A stretch of DNA of 9,097 nucleotides from Treponema sp. (GCA_012516755.1 JAAYWE010000233.1:1-9097), one strand, 5' to 3'. Counted from the first letter of the stretch, positions 1 to 6,370 are shown. Numbers and translations: made by a program. The notes: generated from the sequence alone by a model not told the origin.

Positions 1-704
1 AAAATGAAATCCACGCCCGCAATTCGGGCTGCATAGATCATTTCCAAGCTTATCGGATTCTCCCTGATCGGAGGAAGATTATCCATGATTTCAACCATAC
101 GCGCATGGTTTCTTTCTACAGTCTCCTTTCCAACAACACCTGGCAAGATGGACTTTCTGCCGCCTGAGAATCCTGCAAAATAATGCGGCATGACAACACC
201 GATCGTGATAAGAAAATCCGCTTCATCCACAATCCTATTCAGCCAATAGTCGTATCCCGAAGGCAGCTTGCCTTTGTGCGATAGCATTGAGGAATCGTTT
301 GCATCATGCGAAATAATCCTGAATCTACGACACATCTCTTCGCCATATACAATAAGATTCTGTTCATGAGTATGAAGATCGTGAATCCCTGTAGCAATCA
401 GAATTGTCACATTTTCATCGGGAATCCCAGCTTTTTCTATCACTTCGATAAGAGGAGGCATCAAGATCGAATAAGGGGTGGGTCTCGTAATGTCGTTGAC
501 AATGATTACAAGCTTCTTGGGCTTGCGGTCTATTAACATCTCCAAAAGAGGGGCTGTGCCTTCAGGTTGTGCAAGCGCACTTGCAACAGCATTGCGAGCA
601 TCAGCAAGTGATCTTCTTTTGTTGGGAAGCACAACACTGAGAATCCTTGATTGTTCGATGTCCAGTGGAAGACTTCCATCTCCATACTTTAGCTCGAAAT
701 GCAT
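1..704 (-). CDS. larA: Nickel-dependent lactate racemase family protein (LarA-like), N-terminal part
   Basis: Reading the minus strand from ATG at 704 gives an open frame of 234 codons that runs off the left edge, so the C-terminal part is missing (family members are usually about 420 aa). LarA interconverts D- and L-lactate in the cytoplasm using a nickel-pincer nucleotide cofactor; relatives racemise other 2-hydroxy acids. Visible signatures are VNDITRPTP (residues 69-77), ATGIHDLHTH (104-113) and MPHYFAGFSGGRKSILPG (172-189). H108, H174, K184 and H200 fall at the numbers I recall for the catalytic and cofactor-anchoring residues of Lactobacillus plantarum LarA. A Shine-Dalgarno-like AAGGCGG lies 5 nt upstream of the ATG. 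It is transcribed away from the topoisomerase operon. The cofactor genes larB, larC and larE are not in view. The family is well supported; the exact substrate is not, since many LarA paralogues do not act on lactate. Confidence 0.85.
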   Translation of the reverse strand, partial: MHFELKYGDGSLPLDIEQSRILSVVLPNKRRSLADARNAVASALAQPEGTAPLLEMLIDRKPKKLVIIVNDITRPTPYSILMPPLIEVIEKAGIPDENVTILIATGIHDLHTHEQNLIVYGEEMCRRFRIISHDANDSSMLSHKGKLPSGYDYWLNRIVDEADFLITIGVVMPHYFAGFSGGRKSILPGVVGKETVERNHARMVEIMDNLPPIRENPISLEMIYAARIAGVDFI

Positions 705-816
705 GATTACCGCCTTATATTTGAATTTCTTTCTATATAATCAAAGGTCTATCATATAATCGTCGAAGACAAAATACTCTATACCCTCTATTGTCCATCA
801 TGATAGAATACAGAGC
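705..816. promoter_or_regulatory. Divergent promoter region between larA-like gene and parE
   Basis: This 112-bp A+T-rich gap separates two divergent genes, so promoters for both should lie here. Two exact TATAAT hexamers occur on the plus strand, at 736-741 and 755-760. Neither has a convincing -35 box at 16-18 bp, so I cannot choose between them. The GTG start of parE at 817 has no strong Shine-Dalgarno sequence. The ATG at 800 is in another frame and hits a stop after six codons. Confidence 0.4.
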
Positions 817-2622
817 GTGACTGGCAATAAATCGACATACGATGAATCAAAAATCAAAACATTGTCCTCGCTGGAACACATAAGGCTGCGAACTGGCATG
901 TATATTGGGAGGCTGGGTGATGGCCTGAGCCCCGACGACGGAATATACATTCTACTCAAGGAGATAATTGACAACTCAGTAGACGAGTTCATCATGGGTG
1001 CCGGCAACCAAATCGTAATCAACCTCCAGGGCAGAAGAATGCGCGTAAGAGATTATGGACGCGGCATACCTTTAGGGAAGGTCATCGAATGTGTATCGGT
1101 GATAAACACTGGCGCAAAATACAATGACGATGTATTTCAATTCTCTGTCGGATTGAACGGTGTAGGTACAAAGGCAGTAAATGCATTATCAAGCGAATTC
1201 AGGGTTGTTTCTTATCGAGAAGGACATGCTTTTGAAGCCAAATTCGTTCGGGGCTTGCACGTGGATTCCCGAGAATTCGAGACTCGCGAGAAGACAGGAA
1301 CACTCGTAGAATTCGTCCCAGATGAACAAATCTTCGGAGAATACACCTTTGTATTTGAATTCATCGAAAAGCGTCTTTGGAGCTATGCCTGTCTTAACCC
1401 TGGCCTTAAACTATCTATCAATGGTAAAGAATTTCAAACCGAAAAAGGGCTTCAGGAGCTATTGTCGACAGAGCTCGGTGGTAGAGCTCTCTACGACATT
1501 GGCTGGTATAGAGGAGATCATATTGAATTTGCTTTCACCCATACCAGGGAATATGGAGAAGAGCATTTCTCTTTTGTAAATGGTCAATATACCTCGGCTG
1601 GAGGAACCCACCTCTCCGCCTTCCGCGAAGGCTTTCTAAAGGCAATAAACGAGTTCTTTCAGGCATCGTACCATGGCGAAGATGTCCGAGAAGGCCTTGC
1701 GGCCGCTATTTCCATTAGAATACAGAATCCGATATTCGAAAGTCAGACCAAAAACAAGCTCGGCAATAGCGATGTCCGCCCATGGATACTACAGGAAGTC
1801 AAAAAAGGCGTAGATGAAATACTGCGTCGCAACCCCCAGGCGGCGAAAATTCTCCAGGAAAAGATTCTTACCAACGAAAAACTGCGCACCGAACTGAACA
1901 TCGTTCGAAAAGAGGCAAAAGAAGCCGCAAAGAGAATTGAACTCAAAATACCAAACCTCAAGGACTGCAAGATACACCTTGGCGACGGAGACCTGGAAGA
2001 TCAATCGACGATATTCATTACCGAAGGCCTCTCCGCAGCCGGAAGCATGGTGAGCGCCCGGAACGTATACACTCAAGCAATTTTTAGTTTACGCGGTAAA
2101 CCAGAGAATATGTTCGAGCGCCCTAGATCTGCGATCTATAAGAATGGAGAGCTCTACAATCTCATGATGGCCCTTGGCATCGAGAATAATGTCGAGAATT
2201 TGCGCTTTGCTCGCATCGTTATCGCCACGGACGCTGATTATGACGGTTTTCACATACGAAATCTCCTTCTGACATTCTTTTTGACCTTCTTCGAAGAATT
2301 GGTCGTTCAGGGACGAGTCTATCTGCTCGAGACACCCCTTTTTAGAGTAAGGACAAAAAAAGAGACTATATATTGCTATTCAATTCATGAACGAGACGAC
2401 GGAATAAAGAAACTCGGTCCAGGATCAGAAGTAACACGGTTCAAAGGCTTAGGCGAGATAAGTCCCGCGGAATTCGGACAATTCATTGGGAAAAACATGC
2501 GATTAGTAAAGGTAGATATTCAGACCTTATCATCTGTTCCGGAGCTCCTAAATTTCTTTATGGGAAAAAATACACCACAGAGGCGACAATTCATAATGGA
2601 CAACCTGGTATTAGATCTTTGA
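817..2622 (+). CDS. parE: DNA topoisomerase IV subunit B (ParE-like type IIA topoisomerase ATPase subunit)
   Basis: This is the ATPase/TOPRIM subunit that pairs with ParC to decatenate and relax DNA. The 601-aa protein starts at GTG 817. The GHKL ATPase domain comes first: the N-box around E49 and N53, DYGRGIP at 79-85 and the ATP-lid GLNGVG at 112-117. The transducer follows, with the conserved QTK (310-312) contacting ATP. The TOPRIM domain has the acidic E403 and D472/D474/D476 in TDADYDG, then RFKGLGE (541-547). The canonical EGDSA loop reads EGLSAAG here (403-409). The length fits short spirochaete or Bacteroidota ParE and lacks the extra insert of proteobacterial GyrB. parC follows after 53 bp, which argues for ParE rather than GyrB, although a gyrB/gyrA label cannot be excluded from sequence alone. 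Confidence 0.9.
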   Translation: MTGNKSTYDESKIKTLSSLEHIRLRTGMYIGRLGDGLSPDDGIYILLKEIIDNSVDEFIMGAGNQIVINLQGRRMRVRDYGRGIPLGKVIECVSVINTGAKYNDDVFQFSVGLNGVGTKAVNALSSEFRVVSYREGHAFEAKFVRGLHVDSREFETREKTGTLVEFVPDEQIFGEYTFVFEFIEKRLWSYACLNPGLKLSINGKEFQTEKGLQELLSTELGGRALYDIGWYRGDHIEFAFTHTREYGEEHFSFVNGQYTSAGGTHLSAFREGFLKAINEFFQASYHGEDVREGLAAAISIRIQNPIFESQTKNKLGNSDVRPWILQEVKKGVDEILRRNPQAAKILQEKILTNEKLRTELNIVRKEAKEAAKRIELKIPNLKDCKIHLGDGDLEDQSTIFITEGLSAAGSMVSARNVYTQAIFSLRGKPENMFERPRSAIYKNGELYNLMMALGIENNVENLRFARIVIATDADYDGFHIRNLLLTFFLTFFEELVVQGRVYLLETPLFRVRTKKETIYCYSIHERDDGIKKLGPGSEVTRFKGLGEISPAEFGQFIGKNMRLVKVDIQTLSSVPELLNFFMGKNTPQRRQFIMDNLVLDL

Positions 2623-2675
2623 GGTTTTGAAAACCAGGAATCTACCGGAAAAGCTATGAAAGGATAGACAATAGA

Positions 2676-4751
2676 GTGGCCTATATAAATAAGTTGCTAA
2701 CCGAAAACTTTCTCTACTATGCCTCTTATGTAATTATGGACAGGGCAATTCCGGAACTGGACGATGGCCTTAAGCCAGTACAGCGTCGAATTCTGCACTC
2801 CCTCTTTGAAATGGACGATGGCAAATTCCATAAAGTCGCAAATGTTGTTGGGCATTGCATGAAGTACCACCCCCATGGAGACGCTTCTATCGCTTCTGCT
2901 CTCATAAACCTTGCGAACAGAGGCTTATTTCTAGATACACAGGGGAATTTCGGAAACCCCATAACTGGAGACGAAGCCTCCGCCCCTCGTTATATAGAAT
3001 GCAAATGTTCTCCATTTGCCAAAGAGATTTTCTATCATCCTAAGATTACTCGCTATATAGATAGCTATGATGGAAGAAATAAAGAACCACTCGTATTTCC
3101 CGCAAAAATTCCTGTTATTTTGATCTTGGGAGCAGAAGGTATTGCGGTAGGAATGAGCACAAGGATACTGCCGCATAATCCCATCGAAGTAATCAAGGCC
3201 GAGATTGCATATCTCCAGGGAAAGGCCTTTAGCCTTTCTCCGGACTTTCCGGCAGGAGGAACTGCAGATTGCAGCGAATATGCAGATGGAAATGGGAAAG
3301 TCAGAGTTCGCGCTACCATTGATAGCTCAGACCCAAAAAAAATCGTTATAAAAGAGATTCCTTATGGTTCCACTACCGAAAGCCTCATAAATAGCATCGA
3401 AGAAGCTGTCAGGGCTGGTCATCTCAAAATCGCTTCCATCTCCGATTTCACGACCAGCAAAGTCGAAATAGAGCTAAAGCTGGCAAGAGGAGTATACGCA
3501 CGGGATGTGGTAGACGCACTCTATGCCTTTACAGAATGCGAGCGATCGATCTCCTGCAACTGCCTGGTTATCAAAGAAGGAAAGCCTGTCGTTACCACTG
3601 TATCCGAGACCATAGAATATCATGCGGCAAGACTACTTGACCTGCTGCGCCAGGAGCTCGAACTAGAAAGAGATGAGTTAAAGAATGAACTCTTTTCTAG
3701 AACGCTCGAACGCATTTTTATCGAAGAGAAAATCTATACATCGATCGAAACCAAAAGGACCAATGATACCGTCATCAAGGCGGTACTAGACGGACTAAAG
3801 CCATTTACAAAAGAGCTTTCTCGAAAAGTCGAAGTGGAAGATGTGGAGCGACTCCTCAAGATACCCATTCGCAGGATATCTCTCTATGATATAGAAAAAG
3901 CCAAGAGAGAAATGGAGCAGATCGAACGAAGGATATCCGAGAATGAAATGCATTTGCGTCATATTGTAGATTATGCAATTGATATACTGCAGAGCTATAT
4001 CGAGATGATAGAAAAAACCTGCCCGCGCAAAACCAAATTAAGAGCATTCAAGAGAATAGAAGCCAGAGCCGTAGCGCGGCATGATTTTGCGCTAAAATAT
4101 GACGCTGAAGGAGGTTATCTGGGAACAGAGGTTTCGGGCGAAAAACTCTTGGAAGCCTCGAAATTCGACAAAATCCTCATTTTGAGAAACAACGGAATAT
4201 ATACAATTATCCCTCTTCCGGATAAGTTCTTTGCAGGACAAAAGTTGTTATGGACTGCGATAGCGAAAAAGGAGAGCCTCTCTAAAACGACAATAACGCT
4301 AATCTATTCATTATCCGGCGAAAACGGGGCATATATAAAGAGAACTATAATAGACAGCTGGCTTACCGGCAGAGACTATAGTCTGTTACCGGAGACAGCG
4401 GTGATTCTAGGATTTTCAACTGCTAGCGAATTTGACTTCAAACTGGAATACAAACCTAAATCAAGAAGCAAAAAAATCTATGAAGTGTTTCATGCCAAAA
4501 ACTACACGGTGAGAAATAGGAGTGCACAGGGAATAAAGCTCACGGATAGAGAAATAACCCGTTTTGAAATACTTACCACCCAGGAGCCAGATAACAAACG
4601 CAAGCAAGAAGACCTCGATGCTTCCACGGCACATATCTCCAAGAAAAAGCCAAATAGGGAAGCAAGATCGAAAAAGGAAATTCCTCCTTTGGAGACAATT
4701 TCAGAAGGCTTGCTCAAAGCTGCTTTAAAAAAGCATAAGAAAGAAAATTAA
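2676..4751 (+). CDS. parC: DNA topoisomerase IV subunit A (ParC-like)
   Basis: This is the DNA-cleaving subunit of topoisomerase IV, expected to form a ParC2ParE2 tetramer. The 691-aa protein starts at GTG 2676, with AAAGGA about 11 nt upstream. The winged-helix region holds YHPHGDA (64-70) and the catalytic tyrosine Y106 in ASAPRYIE, preceded by R105. The tower follows (GAEGIAVGMSTRILPHN at 152-168). A Glu/Lys-rich helical segment at about 310-450 fits the coiled coil and C-gate. The C-terminal region (about 475-635) is a short, divergent pinwheel-type domain. No QRRGGKG-type GyrA box is seen, which favours ParC over GyrA. The last 60 or so residues are lysine/arginine-rich and probably disordered. 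The positions matching E. coli GyrA S83 and D87 are A70 and S74. It is the second gene of the parE-parC operon. Confidence 0.9.
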   Translation: MAYINKLLTENFLYYASYVIMDRAIPELDDGLKPVQRRILHSLFEMDDGKFHKVANVVGHCMKYHPHGDASIASALINLANRGLFLDTQGNFGNPITGDEASAPRYIECKCSPFAKEIFYHPKITRYIDSYDGRNKEPLVFPAKIPVILILGAEGIAVGMSTRILPHNPIEVIKAEIAYLQGKAFSLSPDFPAGGTADCSEYADGNGKVRVRATIDSSDPKKIVIKEIPYGSTTESLINSIEEAVRAGHLKIASISDFTTSKVEIELKLARGVYARDVVDALYAFTECERSISCNCLVIKEGKPVVTTVSETIEYHAARLLDLLRQELELERDELKNELFSRTLERIFIEEKIYTSIETKRTNDTVIKAVLDGLKPFTKELSRKVEVEDVERLLKIPIRRISLYDIEKAKREMEQIERRISENEMHLRHIVDYAIDILQSYIEMIEKTCPRKTKLRAFKRIEARAVARHDFALKYDAEGGYLGTEVSGEKLLEASKFDKILILRNNGIYTIIPLPDKFFAGQKLLWTAIAKKESLSKTTITLIYSLSGENGAYIKRTIIDSWLTGRDYSLLPETAVILGFSTASEFDFKLEYKPKSRSKKIYEVFHAKNYTVRNRSAQGIKLTDREITRFEILTTQEPDNKRKQEDLDASTAHISKKKPNREARSKKEIPPLETISEGLLKAALKKHKKEN

Positions 4752-4769
4752 GAACGCTGAATCAACTTG

Positions 4770-5354
4770 TCATTCTTTAGAAGTAGTATCTCCACTGGTC
4801 TCATAATCATCATAATTGGAGCCTTCCTCATCTTTGATCTGCAGAAGCAGCTTTTTGCCTTCTTTTTCAACCTTTTGTTCCAACCTTTCTAGATATTTGA
4901 TATCTTCTTCTCGAATGTGAACAAAACATGGAGCTGCAAAGCTATTAGCCCTCAGACCTTTGCCATATCTGCTTCTGTCTAGAGGTTTTCTATTTTCAAT
5001 TGTTTCCTGCACATGGTCTGCAGCTATTCTTGCTCTTTCTACCAAGGATTTTACCTCGCCAAAAGATTCCCATCTTATAGTTACACCAGCCAGCCGCAGT
5101 TTCCAATAATCCTCGTTGTCGATAGATCCTGTTATGAGAATTCTTGCCCCTCTGCCAATTATCCACTCTGCCCTACCCTTTAGAATCTCTTTTGAGCCGA
5201 TCTCTGCAGAATACTTTTGGACATGGTTGTATTCATCGATAATTATCAGGAAAGGGCTGTCTTCAAAGATGGGATAGAACTCTGTATATAAGACCGGCTC
5301 ATAGGCGGTAATGGCAATTTTGACTCTATGCATGGACAGAACCCTTTTGACCAT
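4770..5354 (-). CDS. NifX/NifB-like dinitrogenase iron-molybdenum cofactor-type domain protein
   Basis: A minus-strand gene convergent with parC, with 18 bp between the stop codons. The N-terminal 90 or so residues look like the Fe-Mo cofactor-binding fold of NifX/NifB C-terminus/NafY: VKIAITAYEP opening, then FLIIIDEYNHVQ, then AEWIIGRGARILITGSIDNEDYWKLRLAGVTIRW. In that family such domains carry or store iron-sulfur or Mo-Fe clusters, but many members have no known role. A charged extension of about 90 residues follows, with a probable coiled coil (DIKYLERLEQKVEKEGKKLLLQIKDEEG) and an acidic tail. I chose ATG 5354 because GAAAGGG lies about 5 nt upstream. ATG 5333 (MHRVKIAI) is equally plausible by domain start; ATG 5369 lacks a Shine-Dalgarno sequence. 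No nif genes are nearby, so a nitrogen-fixation role is not supported. Confidence 0.6.
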   Translation of the reverse strand: MVKRVLSMHRVKIAITAYEPVLYTEFYPIFEDSPFLIIIDEYNHVQKYSAEIGSKEILKGRAEWIIGRGARILITGSIDNEDYWKLRLAGVTIRWESFGEVKSLVERARIAADHVQETIENRKPLDRSRYGKGLRANSFAAPCFVHIREEDIKYLERLEQKVEKEGKKLLLQIKDEEGSNYDDYETSGDTTSKE

Positions 5355-5431
5355 TTTTACCCTTTCCATATACAGAGGTCAAGCATAGACCTGCATCTAT
5401 CATATATAGACAATCAATTTGATTTGTCAGC

Positions 5432-5493
5432 TAAGAATCGATAGCCCATTTTTGATCTCTGGCTCCTAAGAGACTTCGAACTTTTGATTCTTA
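5432..5493. repeat. 8-bp inverted repeat, widely spaced
   Basis: TAAGAATC at 5432-5439 is matched by its reverse complement GATTCTTA at 5486-5493, separated by 46 bp. It lies between the NifX-like gene and the tRNA promoter. It could be an imperfect terminator remnant, a regulator site or chance; the spacing makes a functional hairpin doubtful. Confidence 0.25.
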
Positions 5494-5516
5494 AATGACA
5501 AAGGCAATGCGAAACC

Positions 5517-5545
5517 TTGACAAAAGCTCTTGCTTTGGCTATTTT
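5517..5545 (+). promoter_or_regulatory. Sigma-70-type promoter of tRNA-Asn
   Basis: A perfect -35 TTGACA at 5517-5522 is followed after 17 bp by TATTTT at 5540-5545. The -10 box ends 22 bp before the mature 5' end of the tRNA, the spacing expected for a short 5' leader trimmed by RNase P. Confidence 0.65.
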
Positions 5546-5567
5546 ACTATCCGCCGAGAATTCATAT

Positions 5568-5640
5568 TCCCCTGTAGCTCAGCTGGCAGAGCAAGTGGCT
5601 GTTAACCACTGGGTCCGGTGTTCGAACCACCGCGGGGGAG
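5568..5640 (+). tRNA. tRNA-Asn (anticodon GTT)
   Basis: The 73-nt sequence folds into a complete cloverleaf. The acceptor stem TCCCCTG (5568-5574) pairs with CGGGGGA (5633-5639) including one G-T pair. The D stem is GCTC/GAGC (5577-5580, 5589-5592). The anticodon stem AGTGG/CCACT encloses loop CTGTTAA, with anticodon GTT at 5601-5603. The T stem CGGTG/CACCG encloses TTCGAAC. The discriminator base is G (5640), as is normal for tRNA-Asn. The 3' CCA is not encoded; CTA follows. The 3' end marks the change from A+T-richer core sequence to the G+C-richer segment on the right, so it is a candidate integration site. Confidence 0.97.
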
Positions 5641-5652
5641 CTAAAATTAGGT

Positions 5653-5668
5653 CCGTCGATTTCGACGG
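5653..5668. repeat. Small perfect hairpin just downstream of tRNA-Asn
   Basis: CCGTCG (5653-5658) pairs with CGACGG (5663-5668) around the four bases ATTT. It starts 13 bp after the tRNA 3' end and has no following T tract, so it is not a typical terminator. It could be a 3' processing structure or an element-end signal. Confidence 0.4.
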
Positions 5669-5683
5669 TGCTTAGTCAATGTA

Positions 5684-5720
5684 AGACCCCACGGGTATGA
5701 TCCCATGGGGTCTCGTTGTT
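5684..5720 (+). terminator. Probable intrinsic terminator of tRNA-Asn
   Basis: AGACCCCA (5684-5691) pairs with TGGGGTCT (5706-5713). After one C-A mismatch the stem continues with GGG/CCC around the loop TATGAT (5696-5701). The run after the stem (CGTTGTT) is only moderately T-rich, so termination strength is uncertain. It lies 44 bp downstream of the tRNA in the right orientation to end its transcript. Confidence 0.55.
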
Positions 5721-5775
5721 TATCATACAGCCACGCCCACTTAGGCCACCTTTCACATCATATCCGATTCGCCTT

Positions 5776-5811
5776 TTGGAAGCTCACTTGGAAGCTCACT
5801 TGGAAGCTCAC
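5776..5811. repeat. Three tandem copies of a 12-bp repeat
   Basis: TTGGAAGCTCAC occurs three times head to tail without change (5776-5787, 5788-5799, 5800-5811). The array sits in the gene-free region. Perfect identity suggests recent slippage expansion, or selection as iterated binding sites. It has no spacers, so it is not a CRISPR array. Confidence 0.8.
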
Positions 5812-5878
5812 AAGGCAGCATCCGCTAAGGTCTTTTGAGCGGCCTCCACTCTGACACCGGAAGCCGACTCGCCTTGCT

Positions 5879-5932
5879 CCCGTTTCGGAAGGAAGACCTT
5901 TCGGAGCGGGCTCGGCCCCCAGTGTGTGGGGG
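5879..5932 (+). ncRNA. Strong double stem-loop, possible structured RNA
   Basis: CCCGTTTCGGAAGG (5879-5892) pairs over all 14 positions with CCTTTCGGAGCGGG (5897-5910) around the tetraloop AAGA. Three of the pairs are G-T when read as plus-strand RNA, meaning G-U wobbles that would be mismatches (C-A) in the complementary strand. That points to function as plus-strand RNA. A second stem CCCCCA/TGGGGG (5916-5932, loop GTGTG) follows after five bases. No promoter immediately upstream is clear, and I do not recognise the RNA family. Confidence 0.35.
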
Positions 5933-5965
5933 ACATCACCTGACCGGGAGCTTCAAGGAACTAAC

Positions 5966-5989
5966 CGGCGTAGTTCAGCGCTGAAGCCG
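5966..5989. repeat. Palindrome TTCAGCGCTGAA within a longer stem
   Basis: TTCAGCGCTGAA (5974-5985) is a perfect 12-bp palindrome. It is flanked by CGGC (5966-5969) and GCCG (5986-5989), which also pair if GTAG is bulged on the left. It lies 42 bp upstream of the -35 box of the HTH promoter, a place where an activator or repressor could bind. A structural RNA role is also possible. Confidence 0.4.
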
Positions 5990-6030
5990 CAATTCTTTCC
6001 ACCTCTTAAATCCCTCGGCAAAAATCTATA

Positions 6031-6058
6031 TTGACATCGCTCCTCTTTATTATATGAT
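6031..6058 (+). promoter_or_regulatory. Strong promoter of the HTH-hsdM-rhuM operon
   Basis: A perfect TTGACA at 6031-6036 and TATGAT at 6053-6058 are separated by 16 bp. This is the only strong promoter seen upstream of the operon, and the genes that follow are packed with overlaps, so it probably drives all of them. The start site would be near 6065, giving a leader of about 65 nt. Confidence 0.7.
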
Positions 6059-6087
6059 ATATCATCTGTTGAGGCGCATGATATAAT
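6054..6087. promoter_or_regulatory. Likely operator: palindrome over the -10 box plus a second half-copy
   Basis: ATGATATATCAT (6054-6065) is a perfect 12-bp palindrome overlapping the -10 hexamer. The related ATGATATAAT recurs at 6078-6087, sharing eight bases and offset by 24 bp, a little over two helical turns. Binding here would block RNA polymerase. The obvious candidate binder is the XRE-type protein encoded just downstream, as in R-M controller and phage Cro/CI circuits. That link is inference. Confidence 0.5.
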
Positions 6088-6094
6088 CTTTGTT

Positions 6095-6114
6095 TCGAAC
6101 AGGTCCCTGTTCGA
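6095..6114. repeat. Perfect 9-bp inverted repeat in the HTH gene leader
   Basis: TCGAACAGG (6095-6103) and CCTGTTCGA (6106-6114) are exact inverted copies separated by TC. The repeat ends only a few bases before the AAAGGAG ribosome-binding site (6118-6125). It can be read as a dyad operator downstream of the transcription start or as an RNA hairpin limiting translation; a 2-nt loop would force the central pairs open in RNA. Confidence 0.6.
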
Positions 6115-6129
6115 TCTGAAAGGAGAACG

Positions 6130-6369
6130 ATGTTGAATGCTCAGGCCGACATACCTCGATTAGTCCGTGAACTCCGCCAACGAACGGGGCTCACCCAGGA
6201 AAAATTTGCAGCCAAGCTCGGCGTGACCTACCCAACCATCAACCGGTGGGAAAACGGCCGTGCCAAGCCGTCTCCACTGGCGTTGAAGCAGATCGAGGAC
6301 TTACTACGGGGTCTGGGTGATCGGGGCAAGGACCTTTTGCGGGAATTCTTTACCGATGAGGAGATCTGA
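6130..6369 (+). CDS. XRE/Cro-CI family helix-turn-helix protein, putative controller of the R-M operon
   Basis: This 79-aa cytoplasmic DNA-binding protein consists almost only of an HTH_3 domain. Residues about 8-65 contain LVRELRQRTGLTQEKFAAKLGVTYPTINRWENGRAKPSPLALKQIEDLL, with the classic first helix, LTQEKFAAKLGV turn and recognition helix YPTINRWENGRAKP. ATG 6130 is preceded by AAAGGAG 4-5 nt upstream. The stop codon ends 1 nt before the ATG of hsdM, and the hsdM ribosome-binding site lies inside its last codons, so the two genes are probably coupled. Its size, position first in the operon and the palindromes over its own promoter fit an autoregulating controller that sets methyltransferase supply. 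It could instead be an orphan phage-type repressor. Confidence 0.85.
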   Translation: MLNAQADIPRLVRELRQRTGLTQEKFAAKLGVTYPTINRWENGRAKPSPLALKQIEDLLRGLGDRGKDLLREFFTDEEI

Positions 6370-6370
6370 A

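Larger units (their letters stand above)
5641..6129. other. Gene-free, hairpin-rich region between tRNA-Asn and the HTH-hsdM operon
   Basis: No convincing coding sequence is seen on either strand in these 489 bp. In order the stretch holds a small hairpin (5653-5668), a terminator-like hairpin (5684-5713), a 3 x 12-bp tandem repeat (5776-5811), a 5-bp stem CCGCT/AGCGG (5822-5842), a 14-bp stem (5879-5910), a 6-bp G+C stem (5916-5932), a CGGC/GCCG-flanked palindrome (5966-5989), then the promoter, operators and leader of the HTH gene. The density of stems suggests structured RNA or degraded mobile-element end sequence. I recognise no known RNA family or group II intron domain V. Confidence 0.5.

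Noticed and set aside
306..759. Two overlapping plus-strand open frames of 76 and 93 codons
   Set aside because: They lie opposite the larA-like gene, show no family signature and have composition expected of antisense frames of a real gene.
2623..2645. Terminator between parE and parC (GGTTT/AAACC stem)
   Set aside because: The stem is only 5 bp with no T tract, and the 53-bp gap and shared pathway fit a single operon.
5776..5811. CRISPR-like array
   Set aside because: The 12-bp units are directly abutting with no spacers and no cas genes nearby.
5641..6030. Group II intron or retron remnant
   Set aside because: No domain V-like hairpin, no reverse transcriptase frame and no recognisable msr/msd layout; only generic hairpins are visible.
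6317..6370. Upstream extension of hsdM by 18 codons
   Set aside because: It lies inside the HTH gene, has no ribosome-binding site and is not part of HsdM; GAGGAG precedes the ATG at 6371.
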